From assembly GCF_046237015.1 (NCBI RefSeq), contig NZ_JBJYIN010000001.1, forward strand, positions 366,059 to 430,058: DNA of 64,000 bases, read 5' to 3'. Of this stretch, positions 16,734 to 25,781 are shown one piece after another. The position numbers were made by a program, and so were the translations under genes. Below the pieces are notes generated by a model. That model saw nothing but the letters and a program-made list of their open reading frames with translations, had not been told where the DNA came from and ran no database searches. The first letter of the stretch is position 1; every line of letters starts with the position of its first letter. Source of the DNA: JBJYIN01 sp046237015 (GTDB lineage: Bacteria > Pseudomonadota > Gammaproteobacteria > Enterobacterales > Enterobacteriaceae).

Positions 16734-18419
16734 ATGCATGCTACAACACCTCTAATTTCTACTATCGCTGTAGGGCTGGTACTCGCCTTCCTTCTCGGTA
16801 TTCTGGCGAACCGTCTGCGCATCTCTCCTCTTGTTGGCTATCTTGTTGCCGGCGTACTTGTCGGCCCTTTTACGCCAGGGTTCGTCGCTGATACATCATT
16901 GGCCCCAGAATTAGCCGAACTTGGCGTTATCCTGCTCATGTTTGGCGTCGGTTTACATTTCTCACTAAAAGACCTGATGGCGGTAAAGTCGATTGCCATT
17001 CCGGGTGCGATTGCTCAAATTGCGGTTGCAACGCTACTCGGAATGGGGCTTTCTGCGGTTCTCGGCTGGAGTCTGGCAAGTGGTCTGGTCTTTGGGCTTT
17101 GTCTTTCCACGGCGAGTACCGTCGTACTGTTACGTGCTCTGGAAGAACGGCAACTGATTGATAGCCAGCGAGGCCAAATCGCTATTGGCTGGCTAATTGT
17201 AGAAGATTTAGCCATGGTACTCACACTGGTTCTGTTGCCAGCCTTTGGCGACATGATTGGTGCCGAACATGCAGATACCGGTAAACTATTGCGCGATCTC
17301 GCCTGGACTATCGGTAAAGTGATTGCCTTCATTACGCTAATGATTGTTGTCGGACGTCGTTTGGTTCCCTGGGTTCTGGCAAAAAGCGCCAGTACAGGTT
17401 CTCGGGAGCTGTTTACGCTAGCCGTGCTCGCCATGGCGCTGGGGATCGCTTTTGGCGCGGTAAAACTGTTTGATGTTTCCTTTGCGCTGGGTGCATTCTT
17501 TGCGGGTGTCGTTCTGAATGAGTCCGAACTCAGCCAACGAGCCGCACACGATACGCTACCGTTACGTGATGCGTTCGCGGTTCTGTTCTTTGTCTCCGTT
17601 GGCATGCTGTTTGATCCGATGATCCTCGTCAACGATCCACTTTCCGTTCTGATCACGTTGGCAATCATCGTGTTCGGTAAATCAGCGGCTGCATTCCTGC
17701 TGGTTCGGCTATTCGGTCACTCGAAACGTACCGCTTTAACTATTTCTGCCAGTTTGGCTCAAATCGGTGAGTTTGCTTTTATTCTTGCCGGTCTCGGAAT
17801 CGTGTTGGGTTTACTCTCCGAAGAAGGTCGCAGTCTGGTGTTGGCCGGGGCGATTCTCTCCATCATGCTTAACCCCTTGCTCTTTACGATGCTTGAGCGC
17901 TATCTGGCAAAACATGAAACCATTGAAGAGCAGATTGTGGAAGAAGCGATCGAAGAGGAAAAACAAATCCCCGTCGACTTATGTAACCATGCTCTGTTAG
18001 TCGGCTATGGTCGAGTTGGTAGCCTGATCGGTGCGAAATTACATCAGGCTGGCATTCCCGTCGTTGTGGTGGAAAATTCACGTACGCGCGTCGATGCACT
18101 ACGAGAACAAGGCATTAAAGCCGTTCTTGGTAACGCGACAAAACCAGAAATCATGGATATTGCTCGCCTGGACTGTGCCCGTTGGCTATTGCTTACGATC
18201 CCTAATGGTTATGAAGCGGGAGAAATTGTGGCGACGGCACGAGAAAAACGCGCGGATTTGGAGATTATTGCACGTGCTCATTATGACGATGAGGTTAGCT
18301 ATATCACGGAACATGGTGCCAATCAGGTCGTGATGGGTGAACGTGAAATTGCCAATAGCATGATCACCTTGCTGAAACTGGATGAAGAGCCTGCCATCCC
18401 TCGGGAATGTCCCATCTGA
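16734..18419 (+). CDS. ybaL: YbaL, KefB-type monovalent cation:proton antiporter (CPA2)
   Basis: 561-aa inner-membrane protein. The N-terminal Na+/H+ exchanger domain has about twelve helices (residues about 5-390, with motifs GYLVAGVLVGPFTPG and LSTASTVVLL). The C-terminal cytoplasmic RCK/TrkA-N domain has the dinucleotide-binding motif LLVGYGRVGS (about residues 419-428) and shared motifs with E. coli YbaL through to VVMGEREIA. The start ATG 16734 is chosen by GGAG at 16725-16728 and the MHATTPLIST N-terminus. The transported cation is not established. Confidence 0.93.
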   Translation: MHATTPLISTIAVGLVLAFLLGILANRLRISPLVGYLVAGVLVGPFTPGFVADTSLAPELAELGVILLMFGVGLHFSLKDLMAVKSIAIPGAIAQIAVATLLGMGLSAVLGWSLASGLVFGLCLSTASTVVLLRALEERQLIDSQRGQIAIGWLIVEDLAMVLTLVLLPAFGDMIGAEHADTGKLLRDLAWTIGKVIAFITLMIVVGRRLVPWVLAKSASTGSRELFTLAVLAMALGIAFGAVKLFDVSFALGAFFAGVVLNESELSQRAAHDTLPLRDAFAVLFFVSVGMLFDPMILVNDPLSVLITLAIIVFGKSAAAFLLVRLFGHSKRTALTISASLAQIGEFAFILAGLGIVLGLLSEEGRSLVLAGAILSIMLNPLLFTMLERYLAKHETIEEQIVEEAIEEEKQIPVDLCNHALLVGYGRVGSLIGAKLHQAGIPVVVVENSRTRVDALREQGIKAVLGNATKPEIMDIARLDCARWLLLTIPNGYEAGEIVATAREKRADLEIIARAHYDDEVSYITEHGANQVVMGEREIANSMITLLKLDEEPAIPRECPI

Positions 18420-18446
18420 TTTTCAGGTACTGCGTTTTTTTATCAG

Positions 18447-18477
18447 CAATAAAGCGGGAATCTTTCCCGCTTTATTG
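18447..18477. terminator. Bidirectional terminator between ybaL and hemH
   Basis: Perfect 14-bp stem CAATAAAGCGGGAA / TTCCCGCTTTATTG with a 3-nt loop between two convergent genes. The A/T-rich stem base can serve either direction. Confidence 0.85.
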
Positions 18478-18505
18478 TTTATCGTGTTAATCGGCTTAAA
18501 TTACG

Positions 18506-19468
18506 TTAATCCGCTTGGGTAACCAGTTGTTCCAGCATATCAATGTGCAATGGATCGTCATTCAGTGCAGGAATGTAGTGAAATGATGTTCCACCGGCAT
18601 GCAAGAATATTTCCCGATTTTGTTCCTGTATCTCTTCCAGCGTTTCCAGACAGTCCGCAGCAAACCCCGGACACATGACCTGAAGATGTTTAACCCCTTG
18701 CGTCGGCAACGCTTGCAATGTTGCATCGGTATAGGGTGTTAACCAGGGTTCACGGCCAAAGCGCGACTGAAAGGTCATCATGACCTTTTCATTAGGTATT
18801 CCTAATGCGGCGATTAATGCCTCCGTCGTTGCCCGACAGCGCTCTGGATAATCGTCGCCTTCTTCAGCATAGCGCTGCGGAATACCATGGTAAGAGAGCA
18901 CTAACCGATCGGGCTCACCATGCTCAGCGAACGCGTGTTCAACCCGATATTTTAACGCGGCAATGTAGGCCGGATGTTCGGCGTAATCTCGAACAAAACG
19001 AATCGCTGGCAATTGTCGATAACCACGCAATTGCGCAGCCAATCCATCCCAAACAGCGGCAGTCGTTGAACAGGAATATTGGGGATACATCGGTATCACC
19101 ACCAGTTGTTTGACACCCTGCGATAACAGCGTATCCAATGCAGAATGCAGACTCGGCGAACCGTAACTCATGCCAAGTTCGACGGGAATATCAGCCAGAC
19201 GAGCCGCCAACGCCTGCTGCTGTCGGCGACTGATGGCCAGCAACGGCGATCCCTCTTTCGTCCAGACGGATTGATAGAGTTTTGCGACACGCGGGGAACG
19301 AAAAGGCAGAATAACGACTCGCAATAACGGCCACCAGAGTAAACGAGACGTATCGACAACACGCCTGTCGCTCAAAAATTCGGCCAGATAGCGCTTCACC
19401 GCTTGCGGTGTCGGTGCGTCAGGCGTCCCTAAATTTACCATCAGAACGCCGAATTTTTCACGTCTCAT
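18506..19468 (-). CDS. hemH: HemH, ferrochelatase
   Basis: 320-aa enzyme inserting Fe2+ into protoporphyrin IX, the last step of haem synthesis, at the cytoplasmic face of the inner membrane. Visible landmarks are the N-terminal GVLMVNLGTPDAP, the catalytic histidine in LSYHGIPQRY and the CPGFAADCLETLEEI segment with the conserved glutamate. The length equals that of E. coli HemH. Downstream of adk on the same strand, but 250 bp away behind adk's terminator, so it is likely transcribed separately. Next to it E. coli has aes and gsk, which are absent here. Confidence 0.97.
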   Translation of the reverse strand: MRREKFGVLMVNLGTPDAPTPQAVKRYLAEFLSDRRVVDTSRLLWWPLLRVVILPFRSPRVAKLYQSVWTKEGSPLLAISRRQQQALAARLADIPVELGMSYGSPSLHSALDTLLSQGVKQLVVIPMYPQYSCSTTAAVWDGLAAQLRGYRQLPAIRFVRDYAEHPAYIAALKYRVEHAFAEHGEPDRLVLSYHGIPQRYAEEGDDYPERCRATTEALIAALGIPNEKVMMTFQSRFGREPWLTPYTDATLQALPTQGVKHLQVMCPGFAADCLETLEEIQEQNREIFLHAGGTSFHYIPALNDDPLHIDMLEQLVTQAD

Positions 19469-19577
19469 ACCATCCCCTCAAGACAATCAAGCCATCTTAT
19501 CAGCTTGCTGTAGCGCTATTTCAGAATGGTTATTGTAGCGAAAAAAACGGAATAGTGATGGGTGGATAGACCGATGT

Positions 19578-19641
19578 TATCAATAGTGGAGAGTATCAAT
19601 AGTGGAGAGTATCAATAACGGAGAACATGAATAGTGGGGAG
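19578..19641 (+). repeat. Four tandem 16-bp repeats between hemH and adk
   Basis: Unit TATCAATAGTGGAGAG occurs twice perfectly (19578-19593, 19594-19609), then as TATCAATAACGGAGAA and CATGAATAGTGGGGAG. The array lies upstream of hemH and downstream of the adk terminator. Confidence 0.9.
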
Positions 19642-19652
19642 CATGCAGAGAT

Positions 19653-19680
19653 CAAAAAATGCCAGATGAATATCTGGCAT
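19653..19680 (-). terminator. Terminator of adk
   Basis: Stem ATGCCAGAT / ATCTGGCAT followed on the reverse strand by TTTTTT, 37 bp after the adk stop. Confidence 0.85.
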
Positions 19681-19716
19681 CAAAGGCACGGTACGTTTTC
19701 TCTAATACCGGAAAAA

Positions 19717-20361
19717 TTAGCCCAGAATAGTTTCCAGCTCGGCGCGAACCTCGGCCACTTTGCGCGTACCTTCTACTTTGAAATAACGCGTATTACCAGC
19801 ATCCGCTTCTTTCTGGTAGTAAGCCACTAATGGCGCGGTTTGCTGATGATATTCAACCAGACGCTTACGTACGGTTTCTTCCTGATCGTCTTTACGCGTG
19901 GTCAGGTCTTCACCGGTCACATCATCTTTGCCTTCAACTTTAGGCGGATTGAATTTAACGTGATAAACACGACCAGATGCAGCATGAACGCGACGTCCCA
20001 CGATACGATCAACAATGAGCTCATCAGGCACAGCAAATTCGATCACATAATCGACATTGATACCCGCTTCTTTCATGGCATCAGCCTGCGGGATAGTGCG
20101 CGGGAAGCCATCCAACAGAAAACCATTACGACAATCGTCCTGGGCGATACGTTCTTTGACCAGAGCAATGACTAACTCATCAGTAACCAATTTGCCGGCA
20201 TCCATGATTTCTTTAGCCTGCTTACCCAGCTCTGAACCGGCCTTCACTGCGGCACGTAGCATGTCACCCGTGGAAATCTGCGGAATGCCGTATTTTTCCA
20301 TAATGAATTGAGCCTGAGTACCTTTGCCTGCGCCCGGAGCGCCCAGCAGAATAATACGCAT
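19717..20361 (-). CDS. adk: Adk, adenylate kinase
   Basis: 214-aa enzyme catalysing ATP + AMP = 2 ADP in the cytoplasm, the same length as E. coli Adk. The P-loop is GAPGAGKGTQA (residues 7-17), followed by the AMP-binding segment ISTGDMLR, the DGFPRTIPQ motif and the LID region with VGRRVH. It is monocistronic, with its own terminator and a 260-bp gap to htpG. Confidence 0.98.
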   Translation of the reverse strand: MRIILLGAPGAGKGTQAQFIMEKYGIPQISTGDMLRAAVKAGSELGKQAKEIMDAGKLVTDELVIALVKERIAQDDCRNGFLLDGFPRTIPQADAMKEAGINVDYVIEFAVPDELIVDRIVGRRVHAASGRVYHVKFNPPKVEGKDDVTGEDLTTRKDDQEETVRKRLVEYHQQTAPLVAYYQKEADAGNTRYFKVEGTRKVAEVRAELETILG

Positions 20362-20589
20362 TGCGTAAATCCCCTTGCTATATAATATTTAAAATAAATT
20401 TGAAAAACGCTAAACCATACCATTCCAGGCGATTATCCTCAAGGAACGGGCTCGCTTCAGCATGTTATCAACGGGTGAAAAGTTGCCAAACCTCATGACC
20501 GAATGCCATGAATTGTCAGTGTAGACGAAGAAAAAACGTTCAGTGAAGTGAGTACAAGAGAAAATCAGATTGGTCATCCTGAATATGTT

Positions 20590-20614
20590 GAGACCCCGGA
20601 TAAACCGGGGTCTC
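20590..20614 (-). terminator. Stem-loop downstream of htpG
   Basis: Perfect 10-bp stem GAGACCCCGG / CCGGGGTCTC with a 5-nt loop beginning 8 bp after the htpG stop. No T run follows, so it may act mainly in 3'-end protection or as a weak terminator. Confidence 0.65.
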
Positions 20615-20621
20615 GGAGACA

Positions 20622-22511
20622 TCAGGCGGTCAGCAATTGGTTCATACGACGAATAAACTGGTTAGGATCGTCCAGCGTACCGCGTTCTGCCAATAAGGCT
20701 TGATCAAGTAGCAATTCAACCCACTCAGCAAACACCGCGTCATCACTGACATCCGCAGCACGCTTAACCAGCGCGTGTTCAGGGTTCAGTTCAAAAATGT
20801 ATTTAACCTCTGGAGCCTGCTGCCCAGCGGCGGCAAACAGCTTCGCCATCTGAGTGCTCATCTCGTTGGCGTCAGTCACCACAATCGCTGGCGTATCGGT
20901 CAAACGGTGCGTTAGACGAACGTCTTTCACTCGTTCCCCCAGCAATGTTTTGACACGCTCAACAAAAGGCTCCAACGCCTTTTCCGCTTCCTTTTGCACA
21001 TCATTTTCTTCGTCAGCCAGCTTATCCAACGCTTCATCGGCTTTGCTGACAGACTGGAATGATTTGCCATCGAATTCGGTCAGGTAGCTCATCATCCACT
21101 CGTCAATCCGATCGGATAACAACAGCACCTCGATACCTTTCTTACGGAACAACTCAAGGTGCGGACTACTTTTCGCGGCAGCATAGCTATCGGCGGTGAT
21201 GTAATAAATCTTATCCTGACCTTCAACCATGCGACTGACATATTCGTCCAGCGACACGGTTTGCGCCGAGCTATCGGAGTGCGTTGTTGCGAAACGCAGC
21301 AGCTTGGCAATCGCTTCGCGATTACTACTGTCTTCAGCCGGGCCTTCCTTCAACACTAAACCGAACTGTTGCCAGAAGGTTTGATATTTTTCAGCATCAT
21401 CCTTCGCCAGTTTCTCCAGCATTTGCAATACGCGTTTGGTCAGGGCATTACGCAAATTCTGAGTAACACGGCTATCTTGTAAAATTTCACGGGAAACATT
21501 AAGCGGCAGATCGTTGGAATCAATCAGGCCACGAACAAAACGCAGATAGTTCGGCATAAACTGTTCGGCATCATCCATAATAAATACGCGCTGAACATAG
21601 AGTTTTAAACCGTGCTTATGATCGCGATTCCACATATCCCACGGTGCCTGGGCCGGAATATACAGCAGGCTGGTATATTCCTGTTTTCCTTCCACCCGGT
21701 TGTGGCTCCAACTTAGTGGATCGGTAAAGTCGTGAGCGATGTGTTTATAGAATTCGTTATATTCTTCATCGCTAACGTCTGACTTACTGCGCGTCCACAG
21801 GGCTTGAGCCTTATTGATTTTTTCCCAGTTGACAGTCGCTTCACCGCCTTCTTCTTCACTTTCCGTACGCGACTCAATTTCTACCGGCAACGCGATATGG
21901 TCAGAATATTTGCTGATAACGGAACGTACGCGCCAGTCATCCAGAAACTCGTCTTCACCTTCACGCAGGTGTAACGTAATTTCAGTTCCGCGCTCGTCTT
22001 TGGTGATATCAGCGATGGTATAGTCCCCTTCCCCCGCTGACTCCCAGTACACGGATTGATCCGCCGCGGCGCCCGCCGCACGGGTACGCACCGTCACCTT
22101 ATCAGCAACAATAAAGGCGGAATAGAATCCCACACCAAACTGACCGATCAGTTGACTATCTTTAACCTGGTCGGAACCCATCGATTCTAAAAACGCTTTA
22201 GTCCCCGATTTGGCAATCGTGCCCAGATTATCGATTACCTCATCACGACTCATCCCAATACCGTTATCAGAAATCGTCAGCGTCCGTTTTTCTTTATCCG
22301 TCGAAACACGTACGCACAAATCACCATCGCCAGCATAGAGTTCAGGTGCTGACAGTGCGTGAAAACGTAATTTATCTGCCGCATCAGAGGCATTAGAGAT
22401 CAATTCACGTAGGAAAATTTCTTTATTGGAATAGAGTGAATGGATCATTAAATGTAGCAATTGCTTTACTTCGGACTGGAATCCACGGGTTTCTTGGCCT
22501 TTCATACTCAT
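20622..22511 (-). CDS. htpG: HtpG, bacterial Hsp90 chaperone
   Basis: 629-aa ATP-dependent cytoplasmic chaperone. The N-terminal GHKL ATPase domain shows NASDAADKLR (Mg/ATP-binding Asn), DNGIGM, GTIAKSG and GQFGVGFYSAFIV. The middle domain includes the RGLIDSNDLPLNVSRE segment, and the dimerisation domain ends with FIRRMNQLL. The start at 22511 has GAGG 9 bp upstream; a second ATG at 22505 is too far from it. A sigma-32 promoter lies upstream. Confidence 0.98.
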   Translation of the reverse strand: MSMKGQETRGFQSEVKQLLHLMIHSLYSNKEIFLRELISNASDAADKLRFHALSAPELYAGDGDLCVRVSTDKEKRTLTISDNGIGMSRDEVIDNLGTIAKSGTKAFLESMGSDQVKDSQLIGQFGVGFYSAFIVADKVTVRTRAAGAAADQSVYWESAGEGDYTIADITKDERGTEITLHLREGEDEFLDDWRVRSVISKYSDHIALPVEIESRTESEEEGGEATVNWEKINKAQALWTRSKSDVSDEEYNEFYKHIAHDFTDPLSWSHNRVEGKQEYTSLLYIPAQAPWDMWNRDHKHGLKLYVQRVFIMDDAEQFMPNYLRFVRGLIDSNDLPLNVSREILQDSRVTQNLRNALTKRVLQMLEKLAKDDAEKYQTFWQQFGLVLKEGPAEDSSNREAIAKLLRFATTHSDSSAQTVSLDEYVSRMVEGQDKIYYITADSYAAAKSSPHLELFRKKGIEVLLLSDRIDEWMMSYLTEFDGKSFQSVSKADEALDKLADEENDVQKEAEKALEPFVERVKTLLGERVKDVRLTHRLTDTPAIVVTDANEMSTQMAKLFAAAGQQAPEVKYIFELNPEHALVKRAADVSDDAVFAEWVELLLDQALLAERGTLDDPNQFIRRMNQLLTA

Positions 22512-22561
22512 TGTTACTTACCTCAATCCTAATATTATTCAGGCTGATGACGATGAGCATG

Positions 22562-22590
22562 AAATGGGGATAAACGATGATAATTTCAAG
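22562..22590 (-). promoter_or_regulatory. Sigma-32 heat-shock promoter of htpG
   Basis: Reverse-strand -35 CTTGAAA (22584-22590) and -10 CCCCATTT (22562-22569) with a 14-bp spacer match the RpoH consensus almost perfectly. The start codon is 50 bp downstream. Confidence 0.9.
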
Positions 22591-22670
22591 AGGTGATGAA
22601 GCACGAGCAGGCAAAAGGAAGGAGAAATAAAGGAAACAAGCCGGCTATCAATCACGGATAGCCGACCGAA

Positions 22671-23276
22671 TCAGAACTTAAAAGGCTGACGTCCGGCAAG
22701 GGAATGGGACAGCGTTGTCCCATCGACCATTTCCAATTCACCACCGACAGGCACACCGTGTGCAATTCGACTCGCCATCACGCCATGCTGTGCGCACAAT
22801 TCAGCAATGTAGTTAGCCGTCGCATCCCCCTCCACCGTCGGGTTGGTTGCCAGAATCACTTCACTGATTGATTCATTTTGCAAACGCTCTTCCAATCGCC
22901 CCAGACCAATATCATCTGGACCGATCCCATCAAGCGGGGACAAGTGCCCCATTAACACAAAATAGCGACCGGCAAACTGTCCAGTTTGCTCAATAGCGTG
23001 AATATCAGCCGGGCTTTCCACAACACAAATCTGACCGTTTTGCCGACGGCGAGGATTTGAACAAATCGTACACACATCTTGCTCGGTGAACGTGCGGCAA
23101 TCGGCACAATGTCCAATTTCAGACATCGCTTGCGTTAACGCCTGCGCCAGACGCATCCCACCGCTGCGATTACGCTGTAATAGATGAAAAGCCATGCGTT
23201 GCGCCGATTTGGGCCCAACGCCCGGCAAGCAACGCAAAGCTTCCATCAACGCTTCAAGAAGCGGGCTGGTTTGCAT
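22671..23276 (-). CDS. recR: RecR, recombination mediator
   Basis: 201-aa DNA-binding protein that works with RecF and RecO to load RecA on gapped DNA. It shows the N-terminal helix-hairpin-helix (LPGVGPKSAQRMAFHLL), a four-cysteine zinc finger (CADCRTFTEQDVCTIC) and the Toprim domain with VVESPADIHAIE. Its start overlaps the ybaB stop by one base (TGATG), so translation is coupled. dnaX-ybaB-recR is a conserved operon. Confidence 0.97.
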   Translation of the reverse strand: MQTSPLLEALMEALRCLPGVGPKSAQRMAFHLLQRNRSGGMRLAQALTQAMSEIGHCADCRTFTEQDVCTICSNPRRRQNGQICVVESPADIHAIEQTGQFAGRYFVLMGHLSPLDGIGPDDIGLGRLEERLQNESISEVILATNPTVEGDATANYIAELCAQHGVMASRIAHGVPVGGELEMVDGTTLSHSLAGRQPFKF

Positions 23277-23605
23277 CAGAACGGCATCTTGAAGCCCGGC
23301 GGCAATTGCATACCGCTGGAAACAGACGCCATTTTCTCTTTCTGCGTTTCTGCAATACGGCGGGCAGCATCGTTAAACGCAGCGGCGATCAGATCCTCCA
23401 GCATCTCTTTATCATCTTCCATCAGGCTGGGATCGATCTCCACACGGCGGCAATTGTGCGCACCATTGATGGTGATTTTCACCAAACCTGCGCCCGATTC
23501 GCCAGTGACTTCCAGATTCGCAATCTCTTCCTGCATCTGCTGCATTTTTTCCTGCATCTGCTGGGCTTGCTTCATCAGATTGCCAATTCCACCTTTACCA
23601 AACAT
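23276..23605 (-). CDS. ybaB: YbaB/EbfC nucleoid-associated protein
   Basis: 109-aa DNA-binding protein of the YbaB/EbfC family, the same length as in E. coli. It starts MFGKGGIGNLMKQAQQMQEK, a coiled-coil N-terminus rich in Gln and Met, and ends LPPGFKMPF. The start at 23605 is well supported; a longer in-frame start at 23758 falls inside dnaX and has no family match. It sits 40 bp after dnaX and overlaps recR. Confidence 0.96.
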   Translation of the reverse strand: MFGKGGIGNLMKQAQQMQEKMQQMQEEIANLEVTGESGAGLVKITINGAHNCRRVEIDPSLMEDDKEMLEDLIAAAFNDAARRIAETQKEKMASVSSGMQLPPGFKMPF

Positions 23606-23645
23606 AGTTTTCTCTCTATTGCATCGGGCTGCACACTCGCAGCGA

Positions 23646-25706
23646 TTAAACAGGGCGGATACTTTCTTCGTCCAGTTCCGCATCAAAGAAACGCCGCAGC
23701 GTTTGAATCGTATTATCAGCCAGAATCGACTGGCGCGCCTGCGCCAGCTTCTCTTCATAAATCGCCTGACGCCATTCTAATGGCGTCAGCACCTCTGGAT
23801 TATCATCTTCCGTGACGAATAATTCTATGGGATAACCGTGATGCGCCGTCAATGCATCGGTTAACGCTTTCTGTGCCGCAGGCGAATTCAAATGGCGCTG
23901 AGAAGAACGTAAATGCAAATGTATTTTGCCCGGCTCAGGCATTTCCCTAAATGCATTCAATGCCAGTTGTTGCACCAGTTTTGGCAACGTCAAACGATGA
24001 ATTTCCGCCGCCCACTCATCTCGCGTCAGTGACTCTTCCGCCAGACGCGCAGCGAGCTCCGGCGTTTTTTCATGTTCCAACGCCGAACGTAATGCTTTGG
24101 GCGTTGTGACATCCGCTTTAACTTCTTCAACTTTATTCTGTGCCCGCCAGCGATAAGCCTCTGGCTTCCTGGGCGCCGCCGCTGAATCTTTTTCGTTTTG
24201 CCGCTGCACGCTACGCTCAGTCACCGTAGCTAAACGCTCAAGTGCCGAGGTTGCCGGCCGCGTTTTATCAGACGCTGCCGGTTCAGCCTTTTTTGGTGGT
24301 GTCGTCCCTTGTTTACGTAACAGTTGGCTACGAGCCTTAAGCAACTGGGAAGTCGCATCTGATAACCCACTATCGCCCCCCATATGAGCGGCCGTATCAG
24401 GAGGCAATGCAGATGCACCGTCGCCTTCTGCCGAAGCCGTATCGTCAGCAGATAATACAGGCATCTCCGTCGGATAAGCGGGAGGAGGCGTACTATGCTG
24501 AACCGCATGGCGCTGTGGCTCATCGCGCGAAGGTGTTGGCGTATTCGTTACGGACGGTGTCGTATTGATTGGCTGAGCTGGCGTCATTGCCACTGGTAAA
24601 ACCGGGGCCTCGATGATCTGCCGCGGGTGAAACGCTAATGCACGCAGCAATGCCATCTCTACCCCCATACGGCGATCCGGCGCATAAGGCAGCTCTTTTC
24701 GACCAACCAAGAGCGTTTGATAATAAAGCTGTAAATCAGCTGGCGGTAGCGTTCGGGCCAAATCCCGTAAGCGCGCCTCAACCGAGGCATAGTCGTGACT
24801 CAATGCAGTCGGCAACAGTTGCACCATGGCAATTCGATGCAATAACGTCAGGGTTTCTACCAGCAGTGATTCCCAATCAACGCCACGCGCAGCCGCTTGA
24901 TCGAGCAAAGACATCACGCCCGCCCCATCAGCATTGACCAGCGCTTCGATGATCGCCAGCGGTTGCTCATCATCCAGCGTACCCAGCATCTGGCTAACCG
25001 CGGCAGTCGTGACTTGCCCTTGCCCCATGGCAATCGCCTGATCGGTGAGACTCAGCGCATCACGCAAACTCCCGTCAGCGGCCCGCGCCAACAATTGCAG
25101 CGCTCGAGGCTCACTAACGAGTTGCTCGGCCTGTAATACCTGCTCTAAATGTGTCCGAATCTGCTCGACATCCAGCGCTTTAAGATGGAACTGCAAACAG
25201 CGAGACAAAATCGTCACGGGTAACTTTTGCGGATCGGTGGTTGCCAACAGGAATTTAACGTGAGGTGGCGGTTCTTCCAGCGTTTTCAGCAGCGCATTAA
25301 AACTGTGCCGTGACAGCATATGCACTTCATCGATCAAATAGACCTTAAAGCGACCTCGCGCCGGCGCATACTGCACATTATCCAGTAGCTCACGAGTATC
25401 CTCAACTTTGGTTCGGGAAGCGGCGTCAATCTCGATTAAATCAACAAAACGACCTTGCTCGATTTCACGGCAATTATCGCACTGACCACAAGGTGTTGCG
25501 GTTACGCCATGTTCACAATTCAGCCCCTTGGCGAGCAAACGCGCGATGGTGGTCTTCCCTACACCGCGAGTACCAGAAAACAAATAAGCATGGTGAATTC
25601 TGCCTAGAGAAAGGCCATTAGCCAACGCGGTCAGGACATGTTCCTGACCGACAACATCGGCAAAAGTTTGAGGACGCCACTTACGGGCAAGAACCTGATA
25701 GCTCAT
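23646..25706 (-). CDS. dnaX: DnaX, DNA polymerase III tau subunit (gamma by frameshift)
   Basis: Clamp-loader ATPase and replisome organiser. The 686-aa tau has Walker A GTRGVGKT (45-52), a zinc-binding cysteine cluster (CEHGVTATPCGQCDNC), the DEVH Walker B (IDEVHML) and the sensor motif SRCLQF. A Pro/Thr-rich linker follows, then the conserved C-terminal polymerase/DnaB-binding part ending FFDAELDEESIRPV. A programmed -1 shift at codons 472-473 would give a 474-aa gamma. The start is ATG 25706 (MSYQVLARKWRP); no convincing Shine-Dalgarno precedes it. An in-frame GTG lies two codons upstream. Confidence 0.97.
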   Translation of the reverse strand: MSYQVLARKWRPQTFADVVGQEHVLTALANGLSLGRIHHAYLFSGTRGVGKTTIARLLAKGLNCEHGVTATPCGQCDNCREIEQGRFVDLIEIDAASRTKVEDTRELLDNVQYAPARGRFKVYLIDEVHMLSRHSFNALLKTLEEPPPHVKFLLATTDPQKLPVTILSRCLQFHLKALDVEQIRTHLEQVLQAEQLVSEPRALQLLARAADGSLRDALSLTDQAIAMGQGQVTTAAVSQMLGTLDDEQPLAIIEALVNADGAGVMSLLDQAAARGVDWESLLVETLTLLHRIAMVQLLPTALSHDYASVEARLRDLARTLPPADLQLYYQTLLVGRKELPYAPDRRMGVEMALLRALAFHPRQIIEAPVLPVAMTPAQPINTTPSVTNTPTPSRDEPQRHAVQHSTPPPAYPTEMPVLSADDTASAEGDGASALPPDTAAHMGGDSGLSDATSQLLKARSQLLRKQGTTPPKKAEPAASDKTRPATSALERLATVTERSVQRQNEKDSAAAPRKPEAYRWRAQNKVEEVKADVTTPKALRSALEHEKTPELAARLAEESLTRDEWAAEIHRLTLPKLVQQLALNAFREMPEPGKIHLHLRSSQRHLNSPAAQKALTDALTAHHGYPIELFVTEDDNPEVLTPLEWRQAIYEEKLAQARQSILADNTIQTLRRFFDAELDEESIRPV
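24254..24310 (-). promoter_or_regulatory. Programmed -1 ribosomal frameshift signal in dnaX
   Basis: All three elements of the E. coli signal are present on the coding strand: an internal Shine-Dalgarno-like AAGGGA (24305-24310), the slippery heptamer A AAA AAG in frame after Pro471 (24288-24294), and a hairpin 6 nt later (24254-24281; stem CCGGC-A-GCGT / ACGC-G-GCCGG). After slippage the next codons are GGC TGA, so gamma would end in Lys-Lys-Gly. Confidence 0.92.
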
Positions 25707-25781
25707 CAACACCGCAACAGTTGAGTTATTGAGGAGGTCATGCTAACACAGCCACGTCATTATCGGCGAGGCTGTTAATGA

